DNA from: Streptomyces olivaceoviridis
GTDB lineage: Bacteria > Actinomycetota > Actinomycetes > Streptomycetales > Streptomycetaceae
NCBI RefSeq assembly: GCF_014650115.1
Contig: NZ_BMUI01000019.1
Span: forward strand, 62,001-126,000
Length of the DNA: 64,000 nt
Direction: 5' to 3'
Both the position numbers and the translations under genes were made by a program. Positions 33,249 through 42,598 of this stretch are shown one piece after another. The notes beneath the pieces were generated by a model that searched no databases, had not been told where the DNA came from, and saw nothing but the letters and a program-made list of their open reading frames with translations. The stretch's first letter is position 1. Each line of letters begins with the position of its first letter.

Positions 33249-34172
33249 TCAGCGGGCCAGGTCGCCGAGGAGCCGCCAGGTGCGTCGGCGGTCGGCTTCT
33301 CCGGCGATCTCGGTGCTCGAGAACACGACCTCGGTGGCGCCGGCGTCGCGGTAACGGCGTACCTCGGCCTCGACGGTCTTCTCGTCGCCGATCACGGCCA
33401 GGTCGGCGGCCCGTCGGCCGCCGGAGAGTTCGATGACCCGGGCGTAGGACGGGATCTGTTCGTAGAACGCGAGGTCCTCGGTGGCCTTGGCCCGCACCGC
33501 GTCGACGTCGTCGGTGACCACGCCGGGCACGAGGGCCACGATCCGGGGCGAGGGGCGGCCGGCGGCCTCGGCGGCGGCGGTCAGGGCGGGGACGATGTGG
33601 TCGGCCAGGGCGCGTGGTCCCGCCAGGTAGGGCAGGATCCCGTCCGCCAGCTCACCGCTGACCCGCAGCGCCTGCGGCCCCATCGCGGCGACCAGCAGGG
33701 GGACGCCGTCCTCGGCGCCCGGTACCCGCGCCGGGACCGGGGTGGCGGCGGTGAGCAGTTCACCGTGGAAGTCGGCCGTGCCCGTCTCGGTCAACTGACG
33801 CAGCGCGGTGAGGAATTCGCGCAGGCGGGCGATGGGGCGTTCGAAGGGCAGGCCGAAGCCGGCCTCCGTCAGGAGTTTCGTGCCCAGGGCCAGACCGAGG
33901 TGGTAGCGGCCGTGCGTGGCGGCCTGGGCGGTCTGGGCCTGGCTGGAGACCAGCAGCGGGTGCCGGCCGAAGACGGGGATCGCGGAGGTGCCGACGTGCA
34001 GTCCGGGCACTTCGCGCCCGACGATCGCCGCGAGCTGGGGTGAGTCCGCGCCGAAGGTCTGGCCGAACCAGGCCGACGCGAGACCGAACTCAGCTGCCTC
34101 CCGGGCCAGTTGAACGGAGGCGTCGACCTGGTTCGGCGCGTCGGACGCGTTGAGCGCTACTCCAACAGTCAT
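33249..34172 (-). CDS. LLM class F420-dependent oxidoreductase
   Basis: A 307-residue luciferase-fold enzyme. It shows [40 protein letters not shown] (typical P-V-F-x-R-H/T-P) and [11 protein letters not shown], a pattern found in actinobacterial F420-dependent oxidoreductases. ATG 34172 is chosen for a family-like start (MTVGVALNA); the frame extends eleven codons upstream. No strong ribosome site is visible. It heads a two-gene unit with the DUF1684 gene. F420 use is by family resemblance. Confidence 0.85.
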   Translation of the reverse strand: MTVGVALNASDAPNQVDASVQLAREAAEFGLASAWFGQTFGADSPQLAAIVGREVPGLHVGTSAIPVFGRHPLLVSSQAQTAQAATHGRYHLGLALGTKLLTEAGFGLPFERPIARLREFLTALRQLTETGTADFHGELLTAATPVPARVPGAEDGVPLLVAAMGPQALRVSGELADGILPYLAGPRALADHIVPALTAAAEAAGRPSPRIVALVPGVVTDDVDAVRAKATEDLAFYEQIPSYARVIELSGGRRAADLAVIGDEKTVEAEVRRYRDAGATEVVFSSTEIAGEADRRRTWRLLGDLAR

Positions 34173-34229
34173 GTCAGTCAGAACGGGCGCCGGCCGGACC
34201 CGCATTCCGGTCCGTGTGTGACAGCTTCT

Positions 34230-34269
34230 TGTCAGTCATGTGTACGGGTTCCTGTCAGGCATGTGGACG
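34230..34269 (+). repeat. 17-bp direct repeat upstream of the F420-type gene
   Basis: TGTCAGTCATGTGTACG (34230-34246) and TGTCAGGCATGTGGACG (34253-34269) match at 15 of 17 bases with a 23-base period. A related CATGTCAGTCAG is at 34170. TGACA (34219) and TGTCA (34230) are inverted. It may be a regulator site for the leftward gene. Confidence 0.5.
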
Positions 34270-34525
34270 AGGGCCCGCCCGCGGCCCAGCCCGCCCGCCC
34301 GCGGCCGGCGCCGGATGTCGTCGGCGAAGGCCGGCGCGTCGTCGAAGTCCGCAAGGTCGGAACGAGGTCGACGTCGAGCCGCGGCCCCTCGTGGCGCACC
34401 GGGTGTACGGCGCCGGGTGCCGACGATACCGGGGCAATCCTGTCACCAGGAGACCGGTGGGCCTGCTCGGAAGGCCGGCAGCGGATGCTCGCGCTGCACG
34501 GCGGCAGCCGGGAGAGCCTGGAGAT

Positions 34526-34717
34526 CCCCCCAGCCTGTGGGCGGGCGTCGGGCTGGTGCGCGGCGGCGCGGGCACGGCGCTGGTCGGCGGCCATGAGGAG
34601 GTCGCCGAGCGCATCAAGGAGTACCACGCCCTCGGCATCGACGAGTTCGTCCTCTCCGGCTACCCGCATCTGGAGGGCGCCTACTGGTTGAGCGAGGGCG
34701 TCCTGCCGAGGCTCCCA
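34526..34717 (+). pseudogene. ssuD: C-terminal remnant of alkanesulfonate monooxygenase (SsuD-like)
   Basis: A frame of about 63 codons matches the C-terminal end of SsuD as I know it: [18 protein letters not shown], then [20 protein letters not shown] and [20 protein letters not shown]. The upstream 300 residues of that enzyme are missing; the same frame above 34526 reads as unrelated Arg/Pro-rich sequence. SsuD releases sulfite from alkanesulfonates with FMNH2. This is a decayed fragment next to an intact luciferase-fold gene. The rest of 34173-34896 holds the direct repeats and nothing else I can support. Confidence 0.8.
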
Positions 34718-34896
34718 GGCCCAGGGCCGGTGGCAGCACCCGTATGGACAGCGGGCCGTTCCCTCGGCCCAGGTGCCCTTCGCCGGCGCCGGGAGCCCGT
34801 GAGGCCGCGTTTCCCGCTTGGGGTCCCGCGCGGCGCGATGAGTTCTGAGGGGTCCGGCGGTCGTACTGTCGAACCCGTCATCAAGGAGGACTTCGG

Positions 34897-35460
34897 ATGC
34901 GCAGCGTGACCTATTCGATGAACGTCTCACTTGACGGTTACATCGTCGGGCCGGACGGCGGCTTCGACTGGACGGTGCCCGACGAGGAGGTCTTCCGGTT
35001 CACCACCGACGAGGTGCGAGAGGTCGGCGTCTACCTGATGGGACGACGGCTGTACGAGACGATGCTGTACTGGGAGACCGTCGATCAGAATCCGTCGCTC
35101 GACTTCTCGACGCTTGAGTTCGCCGCGGTCTGGAAGCCGCTGCCCAAGGTGGTGTTCTCCACCACGCTGTCGGAGGTCCAGGGCCATGCCCGCCCGGCCT
35201 CCGGCGGCCTGGCGGAGGAGGTCGAGCGGTTGCGGGCCGAGCCGGGGGAGGGCGACATCGCGATCGGCGGCGCGACTCTCGCCGCCGAGGCCGCCGCGTC
35301 GGGCTTGATCGACGAGTACCGGGCCAAGGTCCACCCGGTGCTGGTCGGCGGTGGCACCCCGTTCTTCCCCCGGCACGAGCGCCGGGTGGACCTCGAACTC
35401 GTCGAGACCCGCACCTTCAGCTCAAGAGTCGTCTACCTCCGCTACCGCGTGGCGCGCTAG
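34897..35460 (+). CDS. dihydrofolate reductase-like (RibD C-terminal domain) protein
   Basis: A 187-residue NADPH-binding reductase of the RibD-C/DHFR fold. It begins [18 protein letters not shown], has [15 protein letters not shown] (cofactor region), then [20 protein letters not shown] and [20 protein letters not shown] precedes the ATG. Streptomyces carry many such paralogues of unknown substrate; true folate reduction is unlikely given the missing folate-binding pattern. Single gene followed by a terminator. Confidence 0.88.
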   Translation: MRSVTYSMNVSLDGYIVGPDGGFDWTVPDEEVFRFTTDEVREVGVYLMGRRLYETMLYWETVDQNPSLDFSTLEFAAVWKPLPKVVFSTTLSEVQGHARPASGGLAEEVERLRAEPGEGDIAIGGATLAAEAAASGLIDEYRAKVHPVLVGGGTPFFPRHERRVDLELVETRTFSSRVVYLRYRVAR

Positions 35461-35496
35461 GCGGTTTCGTTGTTTTGTGCCTCGCGGTCAAAGGCG

Positions 35497-35514
35497 GGGG
35501 TGGCCTGCCACCCC
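35497..35514. terminator. terminator after the DHFR-like gene
   Basis: GGGGTGG (35497-35503) and CCACCCC (35508-35514) make a perfect 7-bp stem with a CCTG loop, 36 bases after the stop, in the convergent gap. Confidence 0.65.
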
Positions 35515-35670
35515 GGCTGCCGCGTCGCAGACGGTGGCCGCGTCCGACGCCGGCGGCGACCGCCCAGCGGGTCCGGGCCGGGACCGGGGCGACGGGGGCG
35601 GTGGTGATGCGGTGCATGGTGTTCTCCGGTGGATTGATTTGGTCCGTGGCATGTGGCTGGGCGGTCGGCG

Positions 35671-36150
35671 TCAGGCGTGCCGGCTCAGCGCCCGCAGCGC
35701 CAGCCGGCCGCACAGCGCGGCGAGCGGCAGCTCGGCGCCGAGCGCCATGGCGACCGCGGTGGCGACGTCGCCGCCCGGGGCCGCGGTCGTGGTGTCGAAC
35801 CAGGCGTCCACCACAAGCAGCGTCGCGGTCGCGGCGGCTGCCAGGGCGTGCCGCCGGTCGCCGCGGGCGGCGAGGAGGCCGGTGGCGATCAGGCCGAGCG
35901 CCTCCAGCGCGTCGAGCCCGACCCAGGCGACCGGCCAGTGCGCCGCGGTCGCGGTGGCCGGCAGGCCGGTGGCCAGCACGTACAGCCACGGCAGCAGGGC
36001 GAGCCCGCAGGCGACCAGCAGCCCCCCGGCCCGCCGCATGCCCCGCGCCGGGCGCGGCTCCTGCGCCTCTTCGTGGAGCGGGATGACCTCGGCGCGGTCG
36101 AAGCCCTCGGCACCGGCCAATTCGTCATTGCGCAATACCAGTTGACGCAT
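35671..36150 (-). CDS. small integral membrane protein
   Basis: A 159-residue protein with a charged cytoplasmic start (RNDELAGAEGFDRAEVIPLH) and four predicted membrane helices: LLVACGLALLPWLYVLATGL, a helix with VAWVGLDALEALGLIATGLL, one with LAAAATATLLVVDAWF, and one with VATAVAMALGAELPLAALCG. It resembles four-helix membrane proteins of unknown function common in Streptomyces. No partner is clear; it is divergent from the histidine kinase gene. Confidence 0.72.
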   Translation of the reverse strand: MRQLVLRNDELAGAEGFDRAEVIPLHEEAQEPRPARGMRRAGGLLVACGLALLPWLYVLATGLPATATAAHWPVAWVGLDALEALGLIATGLLAARGDRRHALAAAATATLLVVDAWFDTTTAAPGGDVATAVAMALGAELPLAALCGRLALRALSRHA

Positions 36151-36321
36151 CGTCTTACCCCGCTCCTCGCCGGCTCTCCCGTTCACGTGCTCCACCCTCC
36201 GCCGCACACGGGGGCGCCGTCAGTCACGCAGGGTTCCGACCCGGGGTGGAGAAAAGTGCACCCCCGAACCGGGCGGGAGCGTCATGGCACGGGGATGGCC
36301 TGCGGCTTTACCGTTTGACGC

Positions 36322-37578
36322 ATGCGACTCACGACGTGGCTGCGGCTGGTACCGGGCCGGCCGTTCCGCAGGGCGGGACACCGGACCGCGTTCGTCGCCG
36401 CCGGCCTGCCGCTCCACCTCGCCGTGGTGCCACTGTGGCTCTGGCTGGTCGGCACGATGGCGGCGTTGGTGCCGGCCCTGACTCCGCCGCCCGTGCTGCT
36501 CACGCTCGTGGTGACACCCCTGCTGACCGCCGGGCAGCGGCGGCGCTACCGGGCGCTCGTCGGCAAGGACCTCCCGCGCCCCGCCGTACCCGGGCCGGGA
36601 CGCAACTGGAAGTCGGCGGTGCGCCGGCTGACCGGCGGGGCCTTGTGGCGGCAGGTCTGCTACCACGCCGTGGCGGGTCCGCTGTTCGCCGTCCTGGACC
36701 TCGCCGTCCTCGCCGTCTGGGCCGTCGCTCTCGTGGCCGCCTCCCTCTACGTGTGGATCTGGGCGCTGCCCCCGCAGTGGCGGGTCACCGACGTCGGGTA
36801 CACCACGCAGGCCGCGTACATCACCGCCGGCGGTCTCGCCCTGCTGTTCCTCGGGCCCCGGCTGACCGGCGCTCTGGTGCGGCTGGAGACCCGGGCGGCC
36901 GAGGTCCTGCTCGGCCCCAGCCGCACGGAGAAGCTGGCCCGCCGGGTCGCCGACCTCGCCGAGAGCCGGGCCGGCGTGCTCGACGCCGCCGACGCCGAGC
37001 GGCGGCGGATCGAGCGCGACCTGCACGACGGCGCGCAGCAGCGCCTCGTCTCACTGGCCGTCAACCTGGGCCTGGCCAGGGCCACCCTCGGCGACCTGCC
37101 GGCGGATGCCCGCAAGGTGATCGACGAGGCGCACCGCGAGGCGAAGGAGGCGATCGCCGAGCTGAACAACCTGGTGCGCGGTCTGCATCCGGCCGTCCTT
37201 GAGGACCGCGGCCTCGACGCCGCGCTGTCCGGGGTCGCCGCCCGCCTCCCGATCCCGGTGCGCGTGGCGGTGGACCTGCCGCAGCGCCCCTCACCCACGG
37301 TCGAGGCCGTCGCGTACTTCGTGGTCTCCGAAGCCCTGACGAACGTGGTCAAACACGCGCAGGCGACCCGGGCGGACGTGACCGTGGAGCGGATCGGGGA
37401 GACACTGCTGGTGGTCGTCGCGGACGACGGAGCGGGCGGCGCGGATCTCGCGGCGGCCGACGGCACCGGGCTCGCCGGGCTCGCCAAGCGCGTCGCGTCC
37501 GTCGACGGCACGTTTTCCTGCCGCAGCCCCGCCGGGGGCCCGACCGTCATCACCGTGGAGCTGCCGTGCGCGCCGTGA
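36322..37578 (+). CDS. sensor histidine kinase, NarL/HisKA_3 type
   Basis: A 418-residue membrane kinase. The N-terminal sensor has about four hydrophobic segments (residues 25-185). The dimerisation/phosphorylation helix reads AERRRIERDLHDGAQQRLVS with the phospho-His in LHDG. The ATPase domain shows EALTNVVKHAQAT (N-box) and DDGAGG (G1), with GTGLAGLAKR. The final 13 bases overlap the response regulator, so the two are made together. The short outside loops suggest it senses something within or near the membrane. Confidence 0.92.
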   Translation: MRLTTWLRLVPGRPFRRAGHRTAFVAAGLPLHLAVVPLWLWLVGTMAALVPALTPPPVLLTLVVTPLLTAGQRRRYRALVGKDLPRPAVPGPGRNWKSAVRRLTGGALWRQVCYHAVAGPLFAVLDLAVLAVWAVALVAASLYVWIWALPPQWRVTDVGYTTQAAYITAGGLALLFLGPRLTGALVRLETRAAEVLLGPSRTEKLARRVADLAESRAGVLDAADAERRRIERDLHDGAQQRLVSLAVNLGLARATLGDLPADARKVIDEAHREAKEAIAELNNLVRGLHPAVLEDRGLDAALSGVAARLPIPVRVAVDLPQRPSPTVEAVAYFVVSEALTNVVKHAQATRADVTVERIGETLLVVVADDGAGGADLAAADGTGLAGLAKRVASVDGTFSCRSPAGGPTVITVELPCAP

Positions 37579-38216
37579 TCGCCGAGGATTCCCTCTTGCT
37601 GCGCATCGGCGTGGTCAAGGTGCTGGAGGCGGCCGGCTTCGAGATGTGCGCGCAAGTCGCCGACGCAGAAGGGCTGCTGGCGGCCGTCGAGGAGCACCGG
37701 CCCGACATCGCCGTGGTCGACGTGCGCATGCCGCCCGGCTTCACCGACGAGGGAGTACGCGCCGCGCTGGTGATCCGCCGCCAGTACCCGCGTACCGCCG
37801 TGCTCCTGCTGTCGCAGTACGTGGAGGAGCGGTACGCCGCCGATCTGCTCGCCGCCAACACCTCGGGCGTCGGCTATCTGCTCAAGCAACGGGTCGCCGA
37901 CGTCGAGGAGTTCGCCGAGGCGGTACGCCGGGTGGCGGCCGGCGGCACCGCGCTCGACCCGCAGGTCGTCGCGCAGCTGCTGGTGCGCCGGCACAGTGAT
38001 CCGCTCGACCGGCTGACACCGCGCGAGCGGGAGGTGCTGGAGCTGATGGCGGGCGGCCGGTCCAACTCCGGCGTCGCCGCCGAGCTGGTCGTGAGCGAGA
38101 GCGCGGTCGCCAAGCACATCAACAGCATCTTCACCAAGCTGGACCTGCCCAAGGCCGACGCCGACCACCGCCGTGTCCTGGCGGTGCTGCGCTTCCTGGG
38201 CGTTGCGACCGCATAG
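37566..38216 (+). CDS. NarL/LuxR-type response regulator
   Basis: A 216-residue regulator. The receiver domain has acidic residues in VIAEDSLLLR, the phospho-Asp in IAVVDVRMPP and the switch Lys in YLLKQR. The C-terminal helix-turn-helix (LTPREREVLELMAGGRSNSG to SESAVAKHINSIFTKL) binds DNA. GTG start inside the kinase gene. It forms a two-component pair with the kinase; the targets are not evident. Confidence 0.92.
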   Translation: MRAVIAEDSLLLRIGVVKVLEAAGFEMCAQVADAEGLLAAVEEHRPDIAVVDVRMPPGFTDEGVRAALVIRRQYPRTAVLLLSQYVEERYAADLLAANTSGVGYLLKQRVADVEEFAEAVRRVAAGGTALDPQVVAQLLVRRHSDPLDRLTPREREVLELMAGGRSNSGVAAELVVSESAVAKHINSIFTKLDLPKADADHRRVLAVLRFLGVATA

Positions 38217-38235
38217 TGCGCGATCACGACCCCAT

Positions 38236-38283
38236 GCCCACAACACGGTCGAACGCTGCATCAACCGCTTGAAACAGTGGCGT
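38236..38283 (+). pseudogene. short transposase remnant (IS5-like)
   Basis: AHNTVERCINRLKQWR resembles the conserved C-terminal HxVERxFNRLKQWR block of IS5-type DDE transposases. Only about 16 codons remain, and no inverted repeats or other transposase parts are visible. It joins directly to the regulator remnant on the opposite strand. Confidence 0.6.
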
Positions 38284-38510
38284 GCCTTCCACCACCGCTC
38301 ACGGCCTCTGCCGCGTTCGGGAGCGTCCTCGACGAAGCCGTGGGCGGCGAGCCGCCGCGGGTGGTAGCTGGTCGCGCCGCTTGACTCGCCCGGCCGTACG
38401 GCGAGTTGGGACGCGGTGGCCGGCCCGTCGAAGCGCAGGGCGTCGGGCAGTTGCCTGCGCGGGCATCGGGCATCGAGATTCCGGACGTGTGGGCCCCGGG
38501 GCTCGTTCAT
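38277..38510 (-). pseudogene. truncated ArsR-like helix-turn-helix regulator
   Basis: A minus-strand frame of 78 codons reads as the N-terminal winged helix of an ArsR-type regulator (ALRFDGPATASQLAVRPGES, SGATSYHPRRLAAHGFVEDA, then ERWWKA). It stops matching exactly where the transposase-like block begins, so the C-terminal half was lost, apparently to an insertion that later decayed. One helix residue pattern (VRPGESS for the usual V/RLGESS) suggests drift. With the transposase remnant this accounts for the 329 bases 38217-38545. Confidence 0.7.
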
Positions 38511-38533
38511 GGTCTACGCCGTGCCCGGCGCAT

Positions 38534-38545
38534 TACTCTGAGTCC
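38534..38545 (+). promoter_or_regulatory. leaderless promoter of the WD40 kinase gene
   Basis: TACTCT (38534-38539) is a -10 box followed six bases later by ATG 38546. No ribosome site exists, which fits transcription starting at the ATG. Confidence 0.5.
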
Positions 38546-41500
38546 ATGCGGCAGGGGGCGGCGGCAGTGGCGGGGCAGTGGCGGGACTGGCGGGTCGGTG
38601 ACCGGGTCCTCGGGGTGTACGAGGTGACCGGTGCTCTCGGTCAGGGCGGCATGGGGCGCGTGCACCGGGTGCGGCACCTGGGGTGGGACACCGATCTCGC
38701 CGTCAAGAGCCCGCGTCCGGAGCTCTTCCGGGACGAGGCGGACCAGGAACGGTTCGTCCGCGAGGCGGAGACGTGGGTGGGGCTGGAACTCCATCCGCAC
38801 CTGTGCGGATGTCACTACGTGCGCACGATCGGCGGGGTGCCGCGGGTGTTCGCGGAGTACGTGGACGGCGGAAGCCTGCGCGAGTCGATCGACGAGGGCC
38901 GGCTCTACCGGGGAGCACGCGACGAGGTGGTGGGCCGGATCCTGGACATCGCCGTCCAGGTGGCGCGCGGGCTGGCGCACGCCCACCTCAGCGGGGTGGT
39001 GCACCAGGACGTCAAGCCGGGCAACGTGCTGCTCGACCGGCAGGGCACCGCGAAGATCACCGACTTCGGGCTCGCGCGGGCCCGGCACTTCGGCACCCGG
39101 CCGACGCCCTCGGGCCGAGTGGCCGACGGGACAGCACCCGGCGACGCGGTATCCGACGCGGCAACGCTTCTGGTCACGCACGGCGGGATGACGCCCGCGT
39201 ACGCCTCGCCCGAGCAGGTGCGGGGCGCGCCCCTGAGCCGTCGCACCGATGTGTGGAGCTTCGCGGTCAGCGTGCTGGAGATGTTCACCGGGGCGGTGAC
39301 GTGGGGCGTGGGGTCCGCCGCCGGGGCGGCGCTCGCCGCGTACCGGCTGAGCCCCCCGCCCGACGCCCCGGTGGCCTCGATGCCGGGAGCGCTCGCGGAC
39401 CTGCTGGAGCGCTGTCTGCGCGAGCGCGTCGAGGAGCGGCCCGACGACCTGGCGGCGGTGGCCGGGGAGTTGGCCGAGGTGTACGCACGGGAGGTCGCCC
39501 GGCCGTATCCGCGCCGGGCGGAGAACGCCGCCGTGCACCGGGCCGACGGGCTGAACAACCGGGCGATGTCCCTGCTCGACCTCGGCCGGACGAGGGAGGC
39601 GGAGGCCGCGCTGGCCGAGGCGCACGCCGCCGACCCGCAGCACCCGCAGGCCACGTACAACCTCGGGCTGTTGAGGTGGCGGTCCGGCACGCTCGCGGAC
39701 GACGCGCTGGTGGACCGGATGGAGTCGGCGAGGGCGAGCGCGGAAGGGCCCTCGCCCGCCGGCCACCTCCTCGCCCAGGTGCACCTCGAACGCGGCGATC
39801 ACGAGTCCGCCCTGCCCCTCCTGCGCGCGGCGTCCGCGACCGCGGAGGCGAGCGCGGACGCGGACGCCGGCACGGCCCTGCGTGCCGCGCTCGCGCACGC
39901 CGAGCGCGAACACGCCGCCGGCGGGCGCCTGCTCGCCACCTTCACCGGGCACCGGGCGGTCGTGCACGCGGTGAGTCTCAGCGCGGACGGCAGCCGCGCG
40001 CTGTCCGGTGACGACGCCGGGGACGTACGGCTGTGGGACACGGCCACCGGCCGCCCGCGCGCCCTCAAGGGACATCGGGCCGCCGTGCACGCGGTGTCGC
40101 TGAGCCCGGACGGCCGTCTCGCCCTGACGGGTGGGCACGACGGCGACGTACGGCTGTGGGACACCGCGACCGGCCGCTGCCTGCGCAGGCTCTCCGGGCA
40201 CACCGGCTCGGTCCGCGCCGTCCGTCTCGCCCCCGACGGGAGCACCGCCCTGACCGGCGGCTGGGACGGCACCCTGCGCTGGTGGGACGTGGCCACCGGC
40301 CGCTGTCTGCGGGTCGTCGACTCCCCTGAGGGGCCGGGCGGGGCGGGCCGCGAGGTCAACGCCGCCTGCCTGAGCGCCGACGGTCGGCTCGCCCTGTTCG
40401 TGGGCGGTCGGACCGTACTCTGGGACCTGGTGGACGACCGCCGCGTGCGGACCCTGGACCGCGGCACGATCTGGCCGGCCGCGCTGAGCCACGACCGGCG
40501 GCACGCGCTGACCGGCGGGGGCGACCGGGCTCTGGTGTGGTGGGACCTGGCGACCGGCCGGTCCCTGCGCACCCTGCGGGCGGACGCCCGGCCCCCCTGG
40601 ACGGCGGAGCTGAGCGCCGACGGGCGGTTCGCGGTGTCAGGGGCCATCGGCGGCACGCTGCGCTGGTGGGAGCCCGCCACCGGGCGTTGTCTGCGCACCT
40701 ACGACGCGCACTTCTCCCAGGTGACCTCGGTGAGCCTGAGCGGGGACGGGCGGCGGGTGCTGACCGGGGGCGACCACCGGGTACGACTGTGGCAGCTGCC
40801 CGCCCCCGACGCGTACACCGCGCCCTTCCGGATCTGCCGCCCCCGCTCCCACACCGAACTCACCCGGTACGACGACCGGGTCGCCGTGCTGCTGGACGAC
40901 GCCGAGTCGGCCGCGGGACGGCAGCGGTACGCGGACGCGCTCGCCCTGGTGGCCGAGGCACGCGCCCTGCCGGGGCACGAGCGGGACACCCGGGCCCTGG
41001 CGGCCTGGCACCGGCTCTCGCTGGTCACCGTCCGGACGGGGGTGCGCGGCGCCTGGCCCGCCGGGACCGTCGAGCTGCCCACGTCCGGTACGCAGGCCCA
41101 CGCCACCGCGGACGGCCGGCGCGCCCTGTGCGCGGACCTGGACACCCTGCGTCTGTGGGACTTCGAGGACGGCGGCCGGTGCGTGCGTACCTTCGACGGG
41201 CACGACGGAGCGGTCCGGGCCGTCTCCCTCAGCGCCGACGAACGCCTCGCCCTGTCGGGCGGGGAGGACGGGACGGTCCGCCTGTGGGACGTCCGCACCG
41301 GTCGCTGCCTGAGCGTGCTCGCGGGGCACGGGGCGACGGTCCGCTCGGTGAGCTTCAGCGGCGACGGGCGCTTCGCCTTCTCCGGCGGGGAGGACGGGTC
41401 CGTGCGCTGGTGGGAACTGTCGACCGGACGGATGCTGCGGGCCTACGCGTACGGAGGGCAGAAGGTGGACTCGGTGTGCCCGAGCGCCGACGGGCGGTTC

Positions 41501-42346
41501 CTTCTCTCCTGCGGCCAGGGCAGCAGGGCGCGGCTGTGGGAGCTGGACTCCGGCCACCGCGTGCGGACCTTCGAGGACCTGACCCGCGACGCCGTGACGG
41601 ACTCGCCGCTGCTGGGCATCCTGCACTCGGCCCAGCTCACCGCGGACGGACGGCACGCGGTGACCGCCAACGCCGACGGGCGGGTGGCGCTGTGGGACGT
41701 GGCGGGCGGGCGGCGTCTGCACGTCTTCGAGGAGCACGTCGGGAGCGACGGGCACGCGGAGCCCATGACGTCGGTGTCCCTGAGCACGGACGGCCGCTTC
41801 GCGCTGGCCGCCAACTGGGACACGACCGTGCGGCTGCTGGACCTGCGGGCCGGACGCTGCCTGCGCACCCTGGGCGGGCACCGGCGCTGGGTGCAGTCGG
41901 TCCACCTGAGCGCGGACGGGCGTTACGCGGTCTCCACCGGGACGGACCGGACCCTGCGCCGGTGGGAGCTCGACTGGGAGCTGGAGGCCAGGGAGCCGGC
42001 GGACTGGGACGAGGGCGCCCGCCCGCACCTGGAGGCGTTCCTCGCCGCGCACACGCCATTCGGACGGCCCGTGTCGCCCGGCCTCCAGTCGGTGTCGTAC
42101 GACCCCCGGCTGGCCCGGCACGGACAGCCGGTGTGGTCCGAGGCCGACGCGGACCTGCTGCTGCGTCACCTCGCACGGGCCGGATACGGGTGGCTGCGGG
42201 CGGACGGTGTGCGGGCGGAGCTGGAGCGGATGGCCGCGGCGTGGCAGGGTCCGCGTCCGCTGCCCGCACCGCGGCGGGAGCCGACGGGGCTGCTCAGTTC
42301 AGCAAGGCATCGATATCGGGCTTGGCGAGGACGCCCGCGCAGCTGA
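38546..42346 (+). CDS. giant Ser/Thr protein kinase with WD40 propellers
   Basis: A 1266-residue soluble protein. The N-terminal kinase (about 20-310) has glycine loop LGQGGMG, Lys54 and DFG at 173-175, but the catalytic HRD is HQD (153-155). A TPR-like helical part (about 330-460) follows, then WD40 repeats in two blocks, such as GHRAVVHAVSLSPDGRLAL and DVRLWDTATGRCL. A second helical stretch around YADALALVAEARALPGHERD separates the blocks. The tail is unlike a repeat. The repeats likely hold a protein partner or complex. It converges with and overlaps by 53 bases a zinc-binding protein gene. Confidence 0.9.
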   Translation: MRQGAAAVAGQWRDWRVGDRVLGVYEVTGALGQGGMGRVHRVRHLGWDTDLAVKSPRPELFRDEADQERFVREAETWVGLELHPHLCGCHYVRTIGGVPRVFAEYVDGGSLRESIDEGRLYRGARDEVVGRILDIAVQVARGLAHAHLSGVVHQDVKPGNVLLDRQGTAKITDFGLARARHFGTRPTPSGRVADGTAPGDAVSDAATLLVTHGGMTPAYASPEQVRGAPLSRRTDVWSFAVSVLEMFTGAVTWGVGSAAGAALAAYRLSPPPDAPVASMPGALADLLERCLRERVEERPDDLAAVAGELAEVYAREVARPYPRRAENAAVHRADGLNNRAMSLLDLGRTREAEAALAEAHAADPQHPQATYNLGLLRWRSGTLADDALVDRMESARASAEGPSPAGHLLAQVHLERGDHESALPLLRAASATAEASADADAGTALRAALAHAEREHAAGGRLLATFTGHRAVVHAVSLSADGSRALSGDDAGDVRLWDTATGRPRALKGHRAAVHAVSLSPDGRLALTGGHDGDVRLWDTATGRCLRRLSGHTGSVRAVRLAPDGSTALTGGWDGTLRWWDVATGRCLRVVDSPEGPGGAGREVNAACLSADGRLALFVGGRTVLWDLVDDRRVRTLDRGTIWPAALSHDRRHALTGGGDRALVWWDLATGRSLRTLRADARPPWTAELSADGRFAVSGAIGGTLRWWEPATGRCLRTYDAHFSQVTSVSLSGDGRRVLTGGDHRVRLWQLPAPDAYTAPFRICRPRSHTELTRYDDRVAVLLDDAESAAGRQRYADALALVAEARALPGHERDTRALAAWHRLSLVTVRTGVRGAWPAGTVELPTSGTQAHATADGRRALCADLDTLRLWDFEDGGRCVRTFDGHDGAVRAVSLSADERLALSGGEDGTVRLWDVRTGRCLSVLAGHGATVRSVSFSGDGRFAFSGGEDGSVRWWELSTGRMLRAYAYGGQKVDSVCPSADGRFLLSCGQGSRARLWELDSGHRVRTFEDLTRDAVTDSPLLGILHSAQLTADGRHAVTANADGRVALWDVAGGRRLHVFEEHVGSDGHAEPMTSVSLSTDGRFALAANWDTTVRLLDLRAGRCLRTLGGHRRWVQSVHLSADGRYAVSTGTDRTLRRWELDWELEAREPADWDEGARPHLEAFLAAHTPFGRPVSPGLQSVSYDPRLARHGQPVWSEADADLLLRHLARAGYGWLRADGVRAELERMAAAWQGPRPLPAPRREPTGLLSSARHRYRAWRGRPRS

Positions 42347-42536
42347 CGCAGACCGGCCTGCGCAGCACGCGCCGGGTCACGCACCGGTCGCAGAAGTAGG
42401 CGCGGCAGCTCGCACAGTGCCAGAAGACCACGGCCCAGTGCTCCGGGTCGTTCCTGGCGACCGGGTTGCCCCCCGGAACGCGCGACACCGACAGCAGGCG
42501 ATCGCAGCCCTGCCGGGAACACATCATGACGGCCAT
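42294..42536 (-). CDS. small zinc-binding protein
   Basis: An 80-residue Cys-rich protein. Cys pairs occur in CSRQGC, CASCRAYFCDRC and CVSC, enough for two zinc sites in a ribbon- or B-box-like fold, and WAVVFWHCASC suggests a hydrophobic core. It may be an adaptor for the ATPase encoded 62 bases upstream on the same strand. ATG 42536 (MAVMMC) or the ATGs three codons later are possible. Its 3' end lies under the end of the converging kinase gene. Confidence 0.72.
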   Translation of the reverse strand: MAVMMCSRQGCDRLLSVSRVPGGNPVARNDPEHWAVVFWHCASCRAYFCDRCVTRRVLRRPVCVSCAGVLAKPDIDALLN

Positions 42537-42598
42537 GGAACGGACCGTAGCAGCGCGGGGGGACGGAAGACAGTGCCCCGGCAACAGGCGGCGGGGAA

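Noticed and set aside
35417-35617. Minus-strand ORF of 66 codons starting MHRITTAPVAPVP
   Set aside because: It has GGAG upstream but overlaps the end of the DHFR-like gene and runs through its terminator, with an Arg/Gly/Pro-rich product of no family.
38236-38283. Intact insertion sequence at the kinase locus
   Set aside because: Only about 16 codons of transposase-like sequence remain and no terminal inverted repeats were found.
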